NCBI RefSeq assembly: GCF_011682145.1
Contig: NZ_WHJH01000009.1
Location: 91,454-155,453, forward strand
Length of the DNA stretch: 64,000 nucleotides
DNA from: Massilia mucilaginosa
GTDB lineage: Bacteria > Pseudomonadota > Gammaproteobacteria > Burkholderiales > Burkholderiaceae_D
Direction of reading: 5' to 3'
The notes beneath the pieces are model-generated. The model was not told the DNA's origin and made no database searches. It saw only the letters and a list, made by a program, of their open reading frames with translations. Position numbers and translations under genes: made by a program. Shown here piece after piece: positions 24,377 to 33,646 of this stretch. Every line of letters begins with the position of its first letter. Within the stretch, counting starts at the first letter, position 1.

Positions 24377-27004
24377 TTATTTTAGCGCCGCGCGCACCTG
24401 CGGCAGCAAACGGGCTTTCTGGGCGGCGCGGGTGCGGATGCCATTGGCCACGCGTTGCGCTTCGACCTGGGCATCGGGGCCGAAGTTCTGCTTCACGTAC
24501 GCTTCCATCATGTCGGCGTGGGCCGGATTGGAGGAGGACGATACCACGCTCGGGAAAAAGCGGTTCTGGCCAACCGATTCCTGGTCCTTCATCAGTGCCG
24601 CGCGGTTGGCGGTGGCGAAGGCCCACGCCAGTTCCACGTGTTCGGCGCGCGCCACGGCCGGCACCAGGGTGGAGGTCAGCTGCGCCGGCAGTTCGGGCGA
24701 GAGCGCCATCGCCAGCGTGCGCCGCGCCAGGACCGGGTCGCGCGCCAGCGTCATGGAACGGGCGTAGCGGTTGCGTTCTTCGTCGGTCTGGGCTTGCGCC
24801 ACGCGGCTGGCCAGCGCGTCGTAGGTGGCGCCGTCACCGTGGCGGCCGGCCGCGCGCATGACGAAGTCGATCATCGACGGCGGCACGCTGGCCGGGTCCT
24901 TCAGGAAGCGTGCAAAACGCGCACGCCCTTCGGCGATCACGGCCGGGTCGCCGATCCTGGCCAGCGCGCCGGCCAGCAAGGCGCGCAACTGGCGCTCTTC
25001 GGTCGACTCGCCCGCCTTGTCGTCCCAGCCGAGGCGCGCGAACTTGGGTGCGGCCAGGCCGGTGATGTAGCGCCGCACCAGCGCGCGTTCCGGTTCGCCT
25101 TCGGCCAGGATGTCGAGCGTGGCGAGGTTGTCGAGCATGGCGTTCCACACCGCCAGGCGCGGTTCGTCCGCGTAGGCCGAGACCAGCTTGACGTAGCTGG
25201 CCAGCTGCAGGCGGTCGGCCTGGACCAGGCTCCAGGTGTCGCCCAGCAGCTTGAGGCGGGTGGTGTCGGGCAGTTTGGCGGCCTGCCCGGCCAGCGCGTC
25301 GAAGCCGGCCTGGTCGTACTGGACGCGGAAGTAGCCGACGCTGGCCGGGTCGAGCACCAGCGCGCCCTCGCACGAGGGCTGCGTGATGGTGGTGCTGGCG
25401 CCGGCGAACAGGGCGTAGCTGGCCTTGCCGCCCACGGTACCGACTTGCACCGGCACGTTCCAGAGGCGTTTTTCGACGGCCGGTTCGTCGAGGCGGAACT
25501 GCTCCTGCGACAAAGTGACGATGCGCTTGCCGTCGACGCAGCTTTGTTCGACTTTCAGCAGCGGGAAGCCGGGCTGGGTGGTCCAGTCGGAGGCCAGCTT
25601 TTCGACCGGCTTGCCGGAGGCTTTTTCGAGCGCGGCCCAGAGGTCGGCGGTGGTGGTGTTGCCATACTGGTGCTTGGCCATGTAGGCGCGGATACCCTTG
25701 CGGAAGGGATCTTCGCCCAGGTAGGCTTCGAGCATGCGCAGGAAGGCCTGGCCCTTGCCGTAGGTGATGGCGTCGAAGGCGTCGGCGGCCTGTGCTTCGG
25801 TCAGCACCGGGGTCTGGATCGGGTGCGTGGTTTTGCGGGCGTCGAGGTTCATGACGCTTTCGCGGTCGGCCAGGGCGGCCAGCTGCACCCGCCACTCGGG
25901 ATGGAAATGGTCGGTGGACTTGGTCGCCATCCACGAGGCGAAACCTTCGTTGAGCCACAGGTTGTCCCACCAGCCCATGGTCACCAGGTTGCCGAACCAC
26001 TGGTGCGCCACTTCATGGGCGTTGATGCTGAAGGAAGTCTGGCGCACGCTGTCGGGACTTTTTTGCGGGTCGACCAGCAGGGTCGATTCGTTGTAGACGA
26101 TGCCGCCCCAGTTTTCCATGGCGCCGTTAAAGCCGCCGGGGATCGCAATCTGGTCGAGTTTCGGCAGCGGATAGGGCACGCCGAAGTAGTTGTTGTAGTA
26201 GCGCAGCAGGTCCTTGGTGGCGGCCAGCGCATAGGCGGCCGAGGGCAGTTTGCCTTCGGTGGTGACGACGCCGATGTCGACCCCATCCTGTTTGGCGCTG
26301 ACCCGTTCCAGCTGGCCCGCGACCAGCACGAACAGGTAGCTCGGCATCTTGGGCGTGACGCCGAAGTGGAAGCGCTGCAGGCCGCCGTCGAGCTTTTCCT
26401 GGCGTTCGAGCGGGGTGTTGGAGTACGCCTTGAAGTTGGATGGCAGGTCGACGGTGAGCTTGAAGGCGGCGCGGAAGGCCGGTTCGTCCCAGGTCGGCAG
26501 CAGGCGGCGCGTGTCGCTCGGCTCCATGTTGGTGGCGATCATGGTGCGGGCGGCGCTGCCGGCCTTGTACTTCATGTGGAACATGCCGCGCGCTTCGCGG
26601 TTGATCAGGCCATGGAACTTGAGCGCGAGGTTGTAGCGCCCCGGCGCCAGCGGCTGCGCCAGCGCGAAGCTGAGCGTTTCCTGATCCTTGTCGATGACCG
26701 GCGCCAGTTTGATGGCGCCGATGTTTTTCCCGGACAGGCTGGCCGCGTCGATCTCGATATCGACGGCGTTGAGCATGATGCGCGAGGTGGTGTTGAGGAC
26801 TTCGATTTCGACCGTCTGGGAGCCGAGGAAGGTGTTGGCGGCCAGGTCGGGAATCAGGTGGGCGGCGTATTGCACCGGTACGATATCCTTGGGCAGCTTG
26901 CCCGGCGTGGTGGCGAAGGCGTACGGCGCTTCGGCGTTGGCGGCGAAGGCGCTACAGGCCAGCGCGATGGCGGCGGCGAGGCGCCGGGCTTTCAATAATG
27001 TCAT
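24377..27004 (-). CDS. M1 family aminopeptidase
   Basis: An 875-aa zinc aminopeptidase of the PepN/puromycin-sensitive type, with a signal peptide (ending AANAEA) so exported. The exopeptidase motif GAMEN is at residues 294-298; zinc site H330-E331-x-x-H334 with E353 in LWLNEGFASW. A C-terminal ERAP1-like helical domain fills residues about 550-860. The start at 27004 was chosen because it yields the signal peptide; the open frame goes on to 27202 without support. It leads a leftward operon with the M13 peptidase and methyltransferase, a periplasmic peptide-degradation set. Confidence 0.95.
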   Translation of the reverse strand: MTLLKARRLAAAIALACSAFAANAEAPYAFATTPGKLPKDIVPVQYAAHLIPDLAANTFLGSQTVEIEVLNTTSRIMLNAVDIEIDAASLSGKNIGAIKLAPVIDKDQETLSFALAQPLAPGRYNLALKFHGLINREARGMFHMKYKAGSAARTMIATNMEPSDTRRLLPTWDEPAFRAAFKLTVDLPSNFKAYSNTPLERQEKLDGGLQRFHFGVTPKMPSYLFVLVAGQLERVSAKQDGVDIGVVTTEGKLPSAAYALAATKDLLRYYNNYFGVPYPLPKLDQIAIPGGFNGAMENWGGIVYNESTLLVDPQKSPDSVRQTSFSINAHEVAHQWFGNLVTMGWWDNLWLNEGFASWMATKSTDHFHPEWRVQLAALADRESVMNLDARKTTHPIQTPVLTEAQAADAFDAITYGKGQAFLRMLEAYLGEDPFRKGIRAYMAKHQYGNTTTADLWAALEKASGKPVEKLASDWTTQPGFPLLKVEQSCVDGKRIVTLSQEQFRLDEPAVEKRLWNVPVQVGTVGGKASYALFAGASTTITQPSCEGALVLDPASVGYFRVQYDQAGFDALAGQAAKLPDTTRLKLLGDTWSLVQADRLQLASYVKLVSAYADEPRLAVWNAMLDNLATLDILAEGEPERALVRRYITGLAAPKFARLGWDDKAGESTEERQLRALLAGALARIGDPAVIAEGRARFARFLKDPASVPPSMIDFVMRAAGRHGDGATYDALASRVAQAQTDEERNRYARSMTLARDPVLARRTLAMALSPELPAQLTSTLVPAVARAEHVELAWAFATANRAALMKDQESVGQNRFFPSVVSSSSNPAHADMMEAYVKQNFGPDAQVEAQRVANGIRTRAAQKARLLPQVRAALK

Positions 27005-27216
27005 GTCGGTTCTCTTTTCATGGCGGCGCCGGGGCCGGCGCATTTTTCCCAGCCTGCACTCTAATCGAGCGCCGGGCGAAATGCTCGTCAAATGCGACAA
27101 ACCGCACAATACGCCGCCAGAGTGCGGAAAACCCGCGCCGTGGCGCACCAGTGGCGCCGTGCGGGGGTTTTCTATATAGTCACCCTGCCCCGCGCCCGCC
27201 ACAACCAGGAGACACG

Positions 27217-28044
27217 ATGACCCTTGAAGCCCTGCTGCAAAATCCGAACGCCCTGCCCTCCGCGCCGAAAGTGGTGGCGGAGCTGATCAGCAGTTTCGAC
27301 GACCCCGATGTGGCGGTCGAAGAAATCGCGCGCAAGCTCTCGCTCGACCCGGTCCTGAGCGCCAAGCTGCTGCGGCTGGCCAATTCGGCCTACTATCATG
27401 TGTCGCGCCGGATCGGCAATGTGGGCGACGCGGTGCGCATGCTGGGCTTCGTGACGGTGCGCACCTTGGTGATCAGCTCGGGCCTGGTGGGCAGTTTCAA
27501 GACGGTGCCGGGGCTGGACCTGAAGCGCTTCTGGCGCTACAGCCTGCACACGGCGGTGGCGGCCAAGTGGATCGCCAAGCAGATCGGCGCCAATACCGAC
27601 CTGGCGTTTACGATCGGGATGATGCACGGGATCGGGCAGCTGGTGATGCACGCGGGCGTGGCGCAGCAGGCGCGCGAACTCGATCAGACGGTGGGGCCGT
27701 ACGAGAACGGCCGGATCGCGGCCGAGCGGGATCTGTTCGGCTACGACTTCGGCGTGGTGGGGGCGGAACTGGCGCTGCGCTGGAAGTTCCCGGACCTGTT
27801 TCACCAGACCCTGCGCCATTTTGCCGAGCCGACGCCGGAGTCGCCGTCGTACCGGATGGCCGCCGTGATTCACCTGGCCGTGCTGCGCGCGCGCTACGAG
27901 GAGCGCCAGCCGAACGACGAGGAACTGGCGGCGTGCTTTACGCCGGCGCTGGCGACCGGGCTGGGGGTGGCGCCGGATGCCTTGTTCATGGGGATTCCAC
28001 CGCTCGGGGAGCTCAGTGGGGGGCTGGAAGAGCTTATCAATTAG
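27217..28044 (+). CDS. HDOD domain protein
   Basis: A 275-aa signalling-type protein consisting of one HDOD domain (residues about 8-210): NPNALPSAPKVVAELISSFDDPDVAVEEIARKLSLDPVLSAKLLRLANSA is the family opening (given here in parts), then AKWIAKQIG and FTIGMMHGIGQLVM. As in other HDOD proteins the HD metal pair is degenerate (HGIG rather than HDIG). These proteins act in regulatory or motility-linked signalling and have no known enzymatic activity. ATG 27217 is behind AGGAGA. Confidence 0.92.
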   Translation: MTLEALLQNPNALPSAPKVVAELISSFDDPDVAVEEIARKLSLDPVLSAKLLRLANSAYYHVSRRIGNVGDAVRMLGFVTVRTLVISSGLVGSFKTVPGLDLKRFWRYSLHTAVAAKWIAKQIGANTDLAFTIGMMHGIGQLVMHAGVAQQARELDQTVGPYENGRIAAERDLFGYDFGVVGAELALRWKFPDLFHQTLRHFAEPTPESPSYRMAAVIHLAVLRARYEERQPNDEELAACFTPALATGLGVAPDALFMGIPPLGELSGGLEELIN

Positions 28045-28093
28045 TCATCAGTGAGCCGGGCTAAAAATATTTCCGGATTTTTTGAAAAAACCC

Positions 28094-28120
28094 TAAAGTT
28101 CCGCGCAATCCCGACGTTAT
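28094..28120 (+). promoter_or_regulatory. Sigma-28-type promoter of the fliT-like gene
   Basis: TAAAGTTC (28094-28101), 11-nt spacer, GACGTTAT (28113-28120); the FliA consensus is TAAAGTTT-N11-GCCGATAA. It is 48 bp before the fliT-like start. The yjfB-like gene has the same arrangement at 37674-37648. Confidence 0.78.
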
Positions 28121-28167
28121 GGAAGGACACGCGGTAATCTTTATAAATTTTTTGGCCAGGTGAGCGC

Positions 28168-28446
28168 ATGACCTCCAACGAAGTTCTCTCGATGTACGAA
28201 AATATTGCTGGCCTGACTGGCAAGATGGCGGTTGCGGCAAAAGCAGGCGACTGGAACGGCCTGACCAACCTGGAAATGCAGTGCAAGCAGCAGGCGGCGG
28301 CGGTCAAGACCGGCGTGCCGGCACTCGATGGGGCGCCAAGGATGCGCAAGATCGACTTGCTCAAGCAGATCATGGCCAACGACCGCGCAGTGCGCGAGAT
28401 TACCGAACCGTGGCAGTTATCCGATGTGATGTGCGCAACGCACTGA
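28168..28446 (+). CDS. FliT-like flagellar protein
   Basis: A 92-aa all-helical protein with the FliT-type layout: MTSNEVLSMYENIAGLTGKM, AAKAGDWNGLTNLEMQCKQQ, then RMRKIDLLKQIMANDRAVREITEPW. FliT is the export chaperone of filament cap protein FliD and a regulator of flagellar genes. No other flagellar gene is nearby, but a sigma-28-type promoter precedes it. The product is at the lower end of family length. Confidence 0.82.
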   Translation: MTSNEVLSMYENIAGLTGKMAVAAKAGDWNGLTNLEMQCKQQAAAVKTGVPALDGAPRMRKIDLLKQIMANDRAVREITEPWQLSDVMCATH

Positions 28447-28466
28447 ACTGCTTACAGGATGTGAAT

Positions 28467-28490
28467 GAAAGCGCCCGAGGGCGCTTTTTT
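28467..28490. terminator. Terminator after fliT-like gene
   Basis: GCGCCC-GA-GGGCGC stem with six T after it and three A before it, between convergent genes. Confidence 0.88.
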
Positions 28491-28506
28491 GCTGGCGTGG
28501 CGCCGG

Positions 28507-29727
28507 TCAAGCGGCCACGGCCAGTTTCAAGGCCAGTGCAATCCCCTCCGCCGCCTGGGTAATCTCGGGCAGCGATGGAAAACTCGGGGCGATGCGGATA
28601 TGGCTGTCGTCGGGGTCGACCCCGTACGGATACGCGGCGCCGGCCGGCGTGAGCGTGATCCCGGCCTGCCTGGCCAGCGCAATCGTCTTCTTCGCCGCGC
28701 CCGGCGGCGTCACCAGGTCGATGAAGTAGCCGCCCTTCGGCACCGTCCACGAGACGCCCGCCACATCGCCCAAATGCGCGCCGAACTGCGCCAGCACGGC
28801 GTCGAACTTGGGCTTGAGCAGCGCCGCGTGGCGCGTCATCAGCGCCTCGACGGTCGCTGTGTCTTTCAACAGGCGCACGTGGCGCAGCTGGTTGATCTTG
28901 TCCGGGCCGATGCTGCGGATGCCCGCATGCCTGGTCCACCAGGCGATATTGGCCGGCGACGACGCCAGCGCGGCAATGCCCGACCCGGCCCAGCTTACCT
29001 TCGAGGTCGATGCGAACATGATCGCCCGGTCCGGATTGCCGGCCCTGGCGCATTCGCCAATGATCTCGGCGACGCGCACCTTGTCACCGGTCAGATGATG
29101 GAAGCGATAGGCGTCGTCCCACATCACGCGGAAGTCCGGCGCGGCGGTTTGCATGGCGGCGAGGCGGCGCACCACCTCGTCCGAATACACCGTGCCGGAC
29201 GGATTGCTGTACTTCGGCACGCACCACATGCCCTTGATGCTGGCGTCATTCGCAACCAGGCGCTCGACTACATCCATATCCGGGCCATCGTCGTTCAACG
29301 GCACGTTGATCATCTTGATGCCGCGCGCTTCGCAAATCGAAAAATGGCGGTCGTAGCCCGGTACCGGGCACAGGAACACCGGCTGCTGGCCGACCCACGG
29401 CTGGCCGCCCGGCACGCCGTTCAACAGCGCATACACGATCACATCGTGCATCAGCGACAGGCTGGCGCTGCTGTCGACCACGACCTGGGCGCCTGGGACG
29501 TCGAGCAGGCTGCCGAACAGCGCGCGCGCTTCGGGCAGGCCCACGCCCAGACCGTAATTGCGGGCGTCGGTGCCATCGGCCGCGCTAAAGCCGGGCATGG
29601 CGTCGAGCAGGTCGTTGCACAGGTCAAGTTGTTCGGGAGAGGGTTTGCCGCGGGACATGTCGAGCTTGAGTCCGCGTTGCAGGAAGAGGTCGTACTGCGC
29701 TTGTGCTTGGTTTGCTGCCGTCGTCAT
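28507..29727 (-). CDS. PLP aminotransferase, Rv3722c-like (aspartate-type)
   Basis: A 406-aa fold-type I aminotransferase. The opening FLQRGLKLDMSRGKPSPEQLDLCNDLL and YSNPSGTVYSDEVVRRLAAM are characteristic of the aspartate aminotransferase family of Mycobacterium Rv3722c (PF12897). The PLP lysine is in FASTSKVSWAGSG and the Asp-Ala-Tyr pair in MWDDAYRFHHL. The carboxylate-binding Arg is in HIRIAPSFP. The likely reaction is aspartate/2-oxoglutarate transamination in the cytosol; substrate is inferred from family. The start at 29727 has AAGG upstream; 29754 is an in-frame alternative. Confidence 0.9.
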   Translation of the reverse strand: MTTAANQAQAQYDLFLQRGLKLDMSRGKPSPEQLDLCNDLLDAMPGFSAADGTDARNYGLGVGLPEARALFGSLLDVPGAQVVVDSSASLSLMHDVIVYALLNGVPGGQPWVGQQPVFLCPVPGYDRHFSICEARGIKMINVPLNDDGPDMDVVERLVANDASIKGMWCVPKYSNPSGTVYSDEVVRRLAAMQTAAPDFRVMWDDAYRFHHLTGDKVRVAEIIGECARAGNPDRAIMFASTSKVSWAGSGIAALASSPANIAWWTRHAGIRSIGPDKINQLRHVRLLKDTATVEALMTRHAALLKPKFDAVLAQFGAHLGDVAGVSWTVPKGGYFIDLVTPPGAAKKTIALARQAGITLTPAGAAYPYGVDPDDSHIRIAPSFPSLPEITQAAEGIALALKLAVAA

Positions 29728-30087
29728 GTGCTTGCCTTCGGTGATTGGGGTCACCGTAGAGTATAGCTTGAAGGCAAAATGATCGCTGGGGGAGGAAAGA
29801 ATTCTGGAGAGCGATCACCAGGTATCTCCTGGTGTCGCCTCTTGCCGGTTGCATCCGGCGTCCGCAAGCGCATTGTTGGCTGGCGGACCGCTTCCGGGGA
29901 CAGGCGTTTCTTCAACGATCATCTGCTTGCCGCGCCACACTATCGTTGGTGGCTGCGCCAGATCCTGGGCCCGTTTGTGCAGTCCCGCAGGACTACGGAA
30001 ACAAGTATAGCGCAGTTTTTCAAGTTGTGTAGACCACTTTGCGTGCGTGCGAGTCTTTTTTTCAACATTTTTGTATTTGCAAGGAAA
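29728..30087. other. Intergenic, no gene seen
   Basis: It carries a CACCAGG/CCTGGTG hairpin at 29817-29835 and an AT-rich patch at about 30000-30085. It must hold the aminotransferase promoter and the 3' end of the FimV-like transcript. Reading frames here lack codon structure. Confidence 0.6.
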
Positions 30088-31239
30088 TCAGCTGGGGTCG
30101 GGCTCCACGTGCACCACCGGCGCGGGCGCTTTCGGCGTGCGTTTGAAGCGGGCGGCGAGCCTCGCCAACATGCCTGTTTTGGCCGCTGCGGGCGCGTCGG
30201 CGGGTGCGGCGGGTGCTGCGGTCTCGGCGGCAAGCGCGGCCTTGCGCTTGCGGCGGCGAAGCAGGAACCAGGCCGCCAGGGCGGTCATCAGCGTCGCCCC
30301 GACGGCGCCCCCGATCAGCATCCAGGGAAAGCCCTCCCCTTTCTTGGCGGCGGCGTTCTTTTTGGCGAGGGCCGCGCGCGAGAGGATCGGCGGCGGCACC
30401 GCCGGCTCGGCCGCATGGCTGGCCGACGCTGCCGCATGGCTGGCGGCAGCGGCGTCATGCCCGCCAGAGGCGGCTTCATGCCCGGCGGAAGCGGCCGCAT
30501 GGCTGGCCGCGCCACCCGTGCCCTCGATGGCGCGTTGCAGCAGTTTGACCTTTTCTTCGAGCTCCACAATCCGGGCGGACAGCACGCCATTCTTGCGGTC
30601 GAGGTCGGCGCAAGTCTTGAGCTGATCCTCACTGATTTGGGGACACGATGCCGGGGTGGCCGACGGCAGTTGCAAGACCCGCACCGGACGCGGCGCTGGC
30701 GCTGGCGCGGCAACCCTGGCGGGCTCGGCACGCACGGGAGAGACCGGCGGCGCTGCCGGGACCGGGACCGGAACCGGGACCGGAACCGGCAGCGCAACCG
30801 GCGGCGGCGGTGGTGGCGCGGGCTGCGGATCGTGGCTCAGCCACAAGGTCACGGCGCGCACTTCGCGCTTGCCGCCTTCGCCGAGCGTGAGAAACAGGTG
30901 CACATAATCGCCCTCGACCGGCTTGACCGAGGTGATGTGCAAAAACTGGCGGCCGTCGCGCCGCATCACCGACAGGGTCAGGTTCGACAGCACCGGATGC
31001 ATGCGCACATTGGCGCCGCGCCACACATCGGGATCGGCCAGCCGTACCTGCACGCTGGTCCCGGGCTCGGCCAGCGAGGTCAGTTCCACATCGGCCACCA
31101 GCGGCTGGCCGATGTAGGAGCGCACCTGGGCCTCGCCCAGTTCGGCCGCGTGGGCGCCGGCCAGTATCGGGCCGAGAAGCAGGCAGAGCATCAGGGTAAT
31201 GCCGGACCGGACCAGCCGGGCGATTCGGGAATGGTGCAT
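30088..31239 (-). CDS. FimV-like protein (N-terminal domain, short form)
   Basis: A 383-aa protein with signal peptide, then the FimV N-terminal region (AAELGEAQVRSYIGQPLVADVEL, LADPDVWRG, SVKPVEGDYVHLFL), a proline-rich run (alternating Pro-Val, residues about 150-165), a coiled-coil (LDRKNGVLSARIVELEEKVKLLQRAIEG), an Ala/His-rich linker and one membrane segment (WMLIGGAVGATLMTALAAWFLL) followed by a basic tail. FimV/HubP proteins link peptidoglycan to polar pilus and signalling machinery. This one lacks the long acidic TPR-bearing cytoplasmic part, so it is a truncated or minimal variant. Confidence 0.82.
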   Translation of the reverse strand: MHHSRIARLVRSGITLMLCLLLGPILAGAHAAELGEAQVRSYIGQPLVADVELTSLAEPGTSVQVRLADPDVWRGANVRMHPVLSNLTLSVMRRDGRQFLHITSVKPVEGDYVHLFLTLGEGGKREVRAVTLWLSHDPQPAPPPPPPVALPVPVPVPVPVPAAPPVSPVRAEPARVAAPAPAPRPVRVLQLPSATPASCPQISEDQLKTCADLDRKNGVLSARIVELEEKVKLLQRAIEGTGGAASHAAASAGHEAASGGHDAAAASHAAASASHAAEPAVPPPILSRAALAKKNAAAKKGEGFPWMLIGGAVGATLMTALAAWFLLRRRKRKAALAAETAAPAAPADAPAAAKTGMLARLAARFKRTPKAPAPVVHVEPDPS

Positions 31240-31355
31240 ATATGGTAATGTTGTCCAGCTAATGACGGAGGAGCGGAGAAATCTGTAGCCCTGCCGTAAT
31301 TAACGTACGCAGAGATAAACTCTTTAACCGCATTCCCAAATAAACAGGAAGCAAT

Positions 31356-32747
31356 ATGGAAACAAGAATCGAAAAGGACAGTTTTGGCCCGATCGCGGTC
31401 CCGGCCGGACGCTTGTGGGGCGCGCAGACGCAACGCTCGCTGGAGCACTTCGCCATTTCGAGCGAGCGCATGGCGCCCGAGCTGGTGGCCGCGCTGGCCC
31501 AGGTCAAGCGCGCCGCCGCCGCCGTCAACCGCTCGCTCGGACTGTTGCCGAACGACAAGGCCGAAGCCATCGTCAAGGCCGCCGACGAGGTGCTCGACGG
31601 CCAACATCCGGAGGAATTCCCGCTGGTCGTGTGGCAGACCGGCTCAGGCACGCAAAGCAATATGAACATGAACGAGGTGCTGGCCAACCGCGCTTCCGAG
31701 CTGATCGGCGGCGCGCGCGGCGAAGGCCGTCTGCTGCATCCGAACGACCATGTCAACCTGGGCCAGTCGTCCAACGATATTTTTCCGACCGCCATGCACG
31801 TGGCGGCGGCCCAGGCCGTGGTGCAGTCGCTGCTGCCGGCCCTGGCGCGCCTGCGCGGCACGCTGGAAATCAAGTCGCGCGAGTTCGCCGACATCGTCAA
31901 GATCGGCCGCACCCACTTGCAGGACGCGACTCCGCTGACGCTCGGGCAGGAATTCTCGGGCTATGTGGCCCAGCTGGAATACTCCGAGCATGCGATCAAG
32001 TCCACCCTGCCCGGCCTGCTGCACCTGGCGGCCGGCGGCACGGCGGTCGGCACCGGCCTGAACGCGCACCCCGATTTTGCGGCCCGCATCGCGGCCGAAA
32101 TCGGTTCGCGCACGGCCCTCGGCTTCAAGACCGCGCCCAACAAGTTCGCGGCCCTGGCCGGGCACGATGCGCTGGTCGGCTCCCATGGCGCCCTGAAAAC
32201 CCTGGCCACGGCCTTGATGAAGATCGCCAACGATGTGCGCTGGATGGCGTCCGGCCCGCGCTCGGGCCTCGGCGAGATCAGCATTCCCGAAAACGAGCCC
32301 GGCAGCTCGATCATGCCGGGCAAGGTCAACCCGACCCAGTGCGAAGCGCTGACCATGCTGTGCTGCCAGGTGTTCGGCAACGATGTCGCCATTACCATGG
32401 GCGGCGCGTCGGGCAACTTCGAGCTGAACGTGTTCAAGCCGATGATCGCGCATAACTTCTTGCAAAGCGCGCGCCTGCTGGCCGACGGCATGCGCTCGTT
32501 TAACGATCATTGCGCGCACGGCATCGAGCCAAACCGCGAACGCATCGGCGAACTGATGGAGCGCTCGCTGATGCTGGTGACCGCCCTGGCGCCGCATATC
32601 GGCTACGACAGCGCGGCCCAGATCGCCAAGAAGGCGCAGCACGAGGGCACTACCCTCAAGCAGGCGGCGCTGGCGCTCGGATTTGTGACGGAACAACAGT
32701 TCGAGGAGTGGATCGTGCCGCTCGACATGACCCGGCCAGGCCTGTAA
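31356..32747 (+). CDS. fumC: Class II fumarate hydratase
   Basis: A 463-aa iron-independent fumarase that interconverts fumarate and malate in the TCA cycle. The fumarase/aspartase signature [13 protein letters not shown] is complete, the substrate-binding segments [14 protein letters not shown] and [16 protein letters not shown] are present, and length equals E. coli FumC. AGGAAG precedes the ATG. Nothing unusual. Confidence 0.97.
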   Translation: METRIEKDSFGPIAVPAGRLWGAQTQRSLEHFAISSERMAPELVAALAQVKRAAAAVNRSLGLLPNDKAEAIVKAADEVLDGQHPEEFPLVVWQTGSGTQSNMNMNEVLANRASELIGGARGEGRLLHPNDHVNLGQSSNDIFPTAMHVAAAQAVVQSLLPALARLRGTLEIKSREFADIVKIGRTHLQDATPLTLGQEFSGYVAQLEYSEHAIKSTLPGLLHLAAGGTAVGTGLNAHPDFAARIAAEIGSRTALGFKTAPNKFAALAGHDALVGSHGALKTLATALMKIANDVRWMASGPRSGLGEISIPENEPGSSIMPGKVNPTQCEALTMLCCQVFGNDVAITMGGASGNFELNVFKPMIAHNFLQSARLLADGMRSFNDHCAHGIEPNRERIGELMERSLMLVTALAPHIGYDSAAQIAKKAQHEGTTLKQAALALGFVTEQQFEEWIVPLDMTRPGL

Positions 32748-32898
32748 GGCCACGCCAAGGCGCAGTGCGGCAGCGGCGCTATGCGGCGCGCTATGCGGCG
32801 CGCTATGCGACGCCCGATGCGAGGCGCGGGCAACGTTGACGCGCCGCGCCGATGCCGCCACACTGCGGTTCTTACATCTATTTTAGGACGAGCGGTAA

Positions 32899-33132
32899 AT
32901 GCAGAAAGTCACTTTTGACCTCACAGGCGAGTTCGTCGAACTGAACCAGTTATTGAAACTGTCGGGCCTGTGCGACAGCGGCGGCGCGGGCAAGAACCTG
33001 GTGGCCACGGGCGTGGTATCGGTCGATGGCAAAAAGGAATTGCGCAAGACCGCCAAGATCCGCGATGGCCAGGTGGTCGGCATCGGCGACGTGCGCATCA
33101 GTGTGCGCAGCTCCGGGACAGATGGCGCCTGA
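32899..33132 (+). CDS. S4-domain RNA-binding protein (YbcJ-like)
   Basis: A 77-aa single S4-domain protein. VELNQLLKLSGLCDSGGAGKNLVATGVVSVDGKKELRK is the alpha-L motif with the family's conserved Gly-rich turn (quoted in pieces of the one domain). It is like E. coli YbcJ, thought to bind structured RNA. The start behind GAGCGG is the only ATG giving a full domain. Confidence 0.92.
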   Translation: MQKVTFDLTGEFVELNQLLKLSGLCDSGGAGKNLVATGVVSVDGKKELRKTAKIRDGQVVGIGDVRISVRSSGTDGA

Positions 33133-33290
33133 TTGCGTCAGCGCAGTATAAACACCTTGTAATCGGGCAATATTAGAAATATGCTGAGTGAAGACGGCGG
33201 CGGCGCGGGTGTTCTTGCGCGGCGACAAACACGAAATTGCATGCTTTGTATATATTCTAAGACGTGATTAACCGATTCAAGGTGGCCACC

Positions 33291-33575
33291 ATGGATAACC
33301 CTGAAGAAAACCAGCAAACCCAGGAACGATTGATCGGCGACCTGCGGCTCGTGATCGAAAATGCGGAAGAATTGCTGAAGAACACGGACCAGTACACCAG
33401 CGTGTTATACCGCAGTGCCCGCGCCAAGCTGGCGCTGGCGCTGAACGCGGCCACCGAAGAACTCACCCGCTTCGAGGACGAGCAACTCGGACGCATGATC
33501 GAAGCGACCAGGACCGCCAATGCGGAAAATGCCGATCTGTCCGGCGAAGCGCGCATCATGCGTGCGTTTCATTGA
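33291..33575 (+). CDS. ElaB/YqjD (DUF883)-like protein, anchor missing
   Basis: A 94-aa helical protein with LIGDLRLVIENAEELLKNT and ARAKLALALNAATEEL, the usual DUF883 coiled region. Members normally end in a Gly-containing hydrophobic helix that anchors ribosome-binding proteins to the inner membrane; this one ends DLSGEARIMRAFH without such a helix. The ATG at 33291 follows AAGGTGG. The assignment is by pattern and moderate. Confidence 0.7.
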   Translation: MDNPEENQQTQERLIGDLRLVIENAEELLKNTDQYTSVLYRSARAKLALALNAATEELTRFEDEQLGRMIEATRTANAENADLSGEARIMRAFH

Positions 33576-33646
33576 TGAAACCAAGCCAGCGGCGTCTTCC
33601 CCGGCCGCCGCTGTTTTCGTCCCCGCCCGCGCTATTCTTCGGGCTG

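Noticed and set aside
24455..26998. 847-codon plus-strand frame opposite the M1 aminopeptidase
   Set aside because: Antisense shadow of a gene with intact GAMEN and HEXXH motifs; composition rich in Gly/Arg/Val as expected from reversed codons.
30760..30800. GGGACCGGAACC tandem bases as a possible regulatory repeat
   Set aside because: They encode the Pro-Val run of the FimV-like linker and need no other explanation.
29779..31248. 489-codon plus-strand frame opposite the FimV-like gene
   Set aside because: Gly/Arg/His-rich translation of the Pro/Ala-rich strand; no ribosome site or family features.
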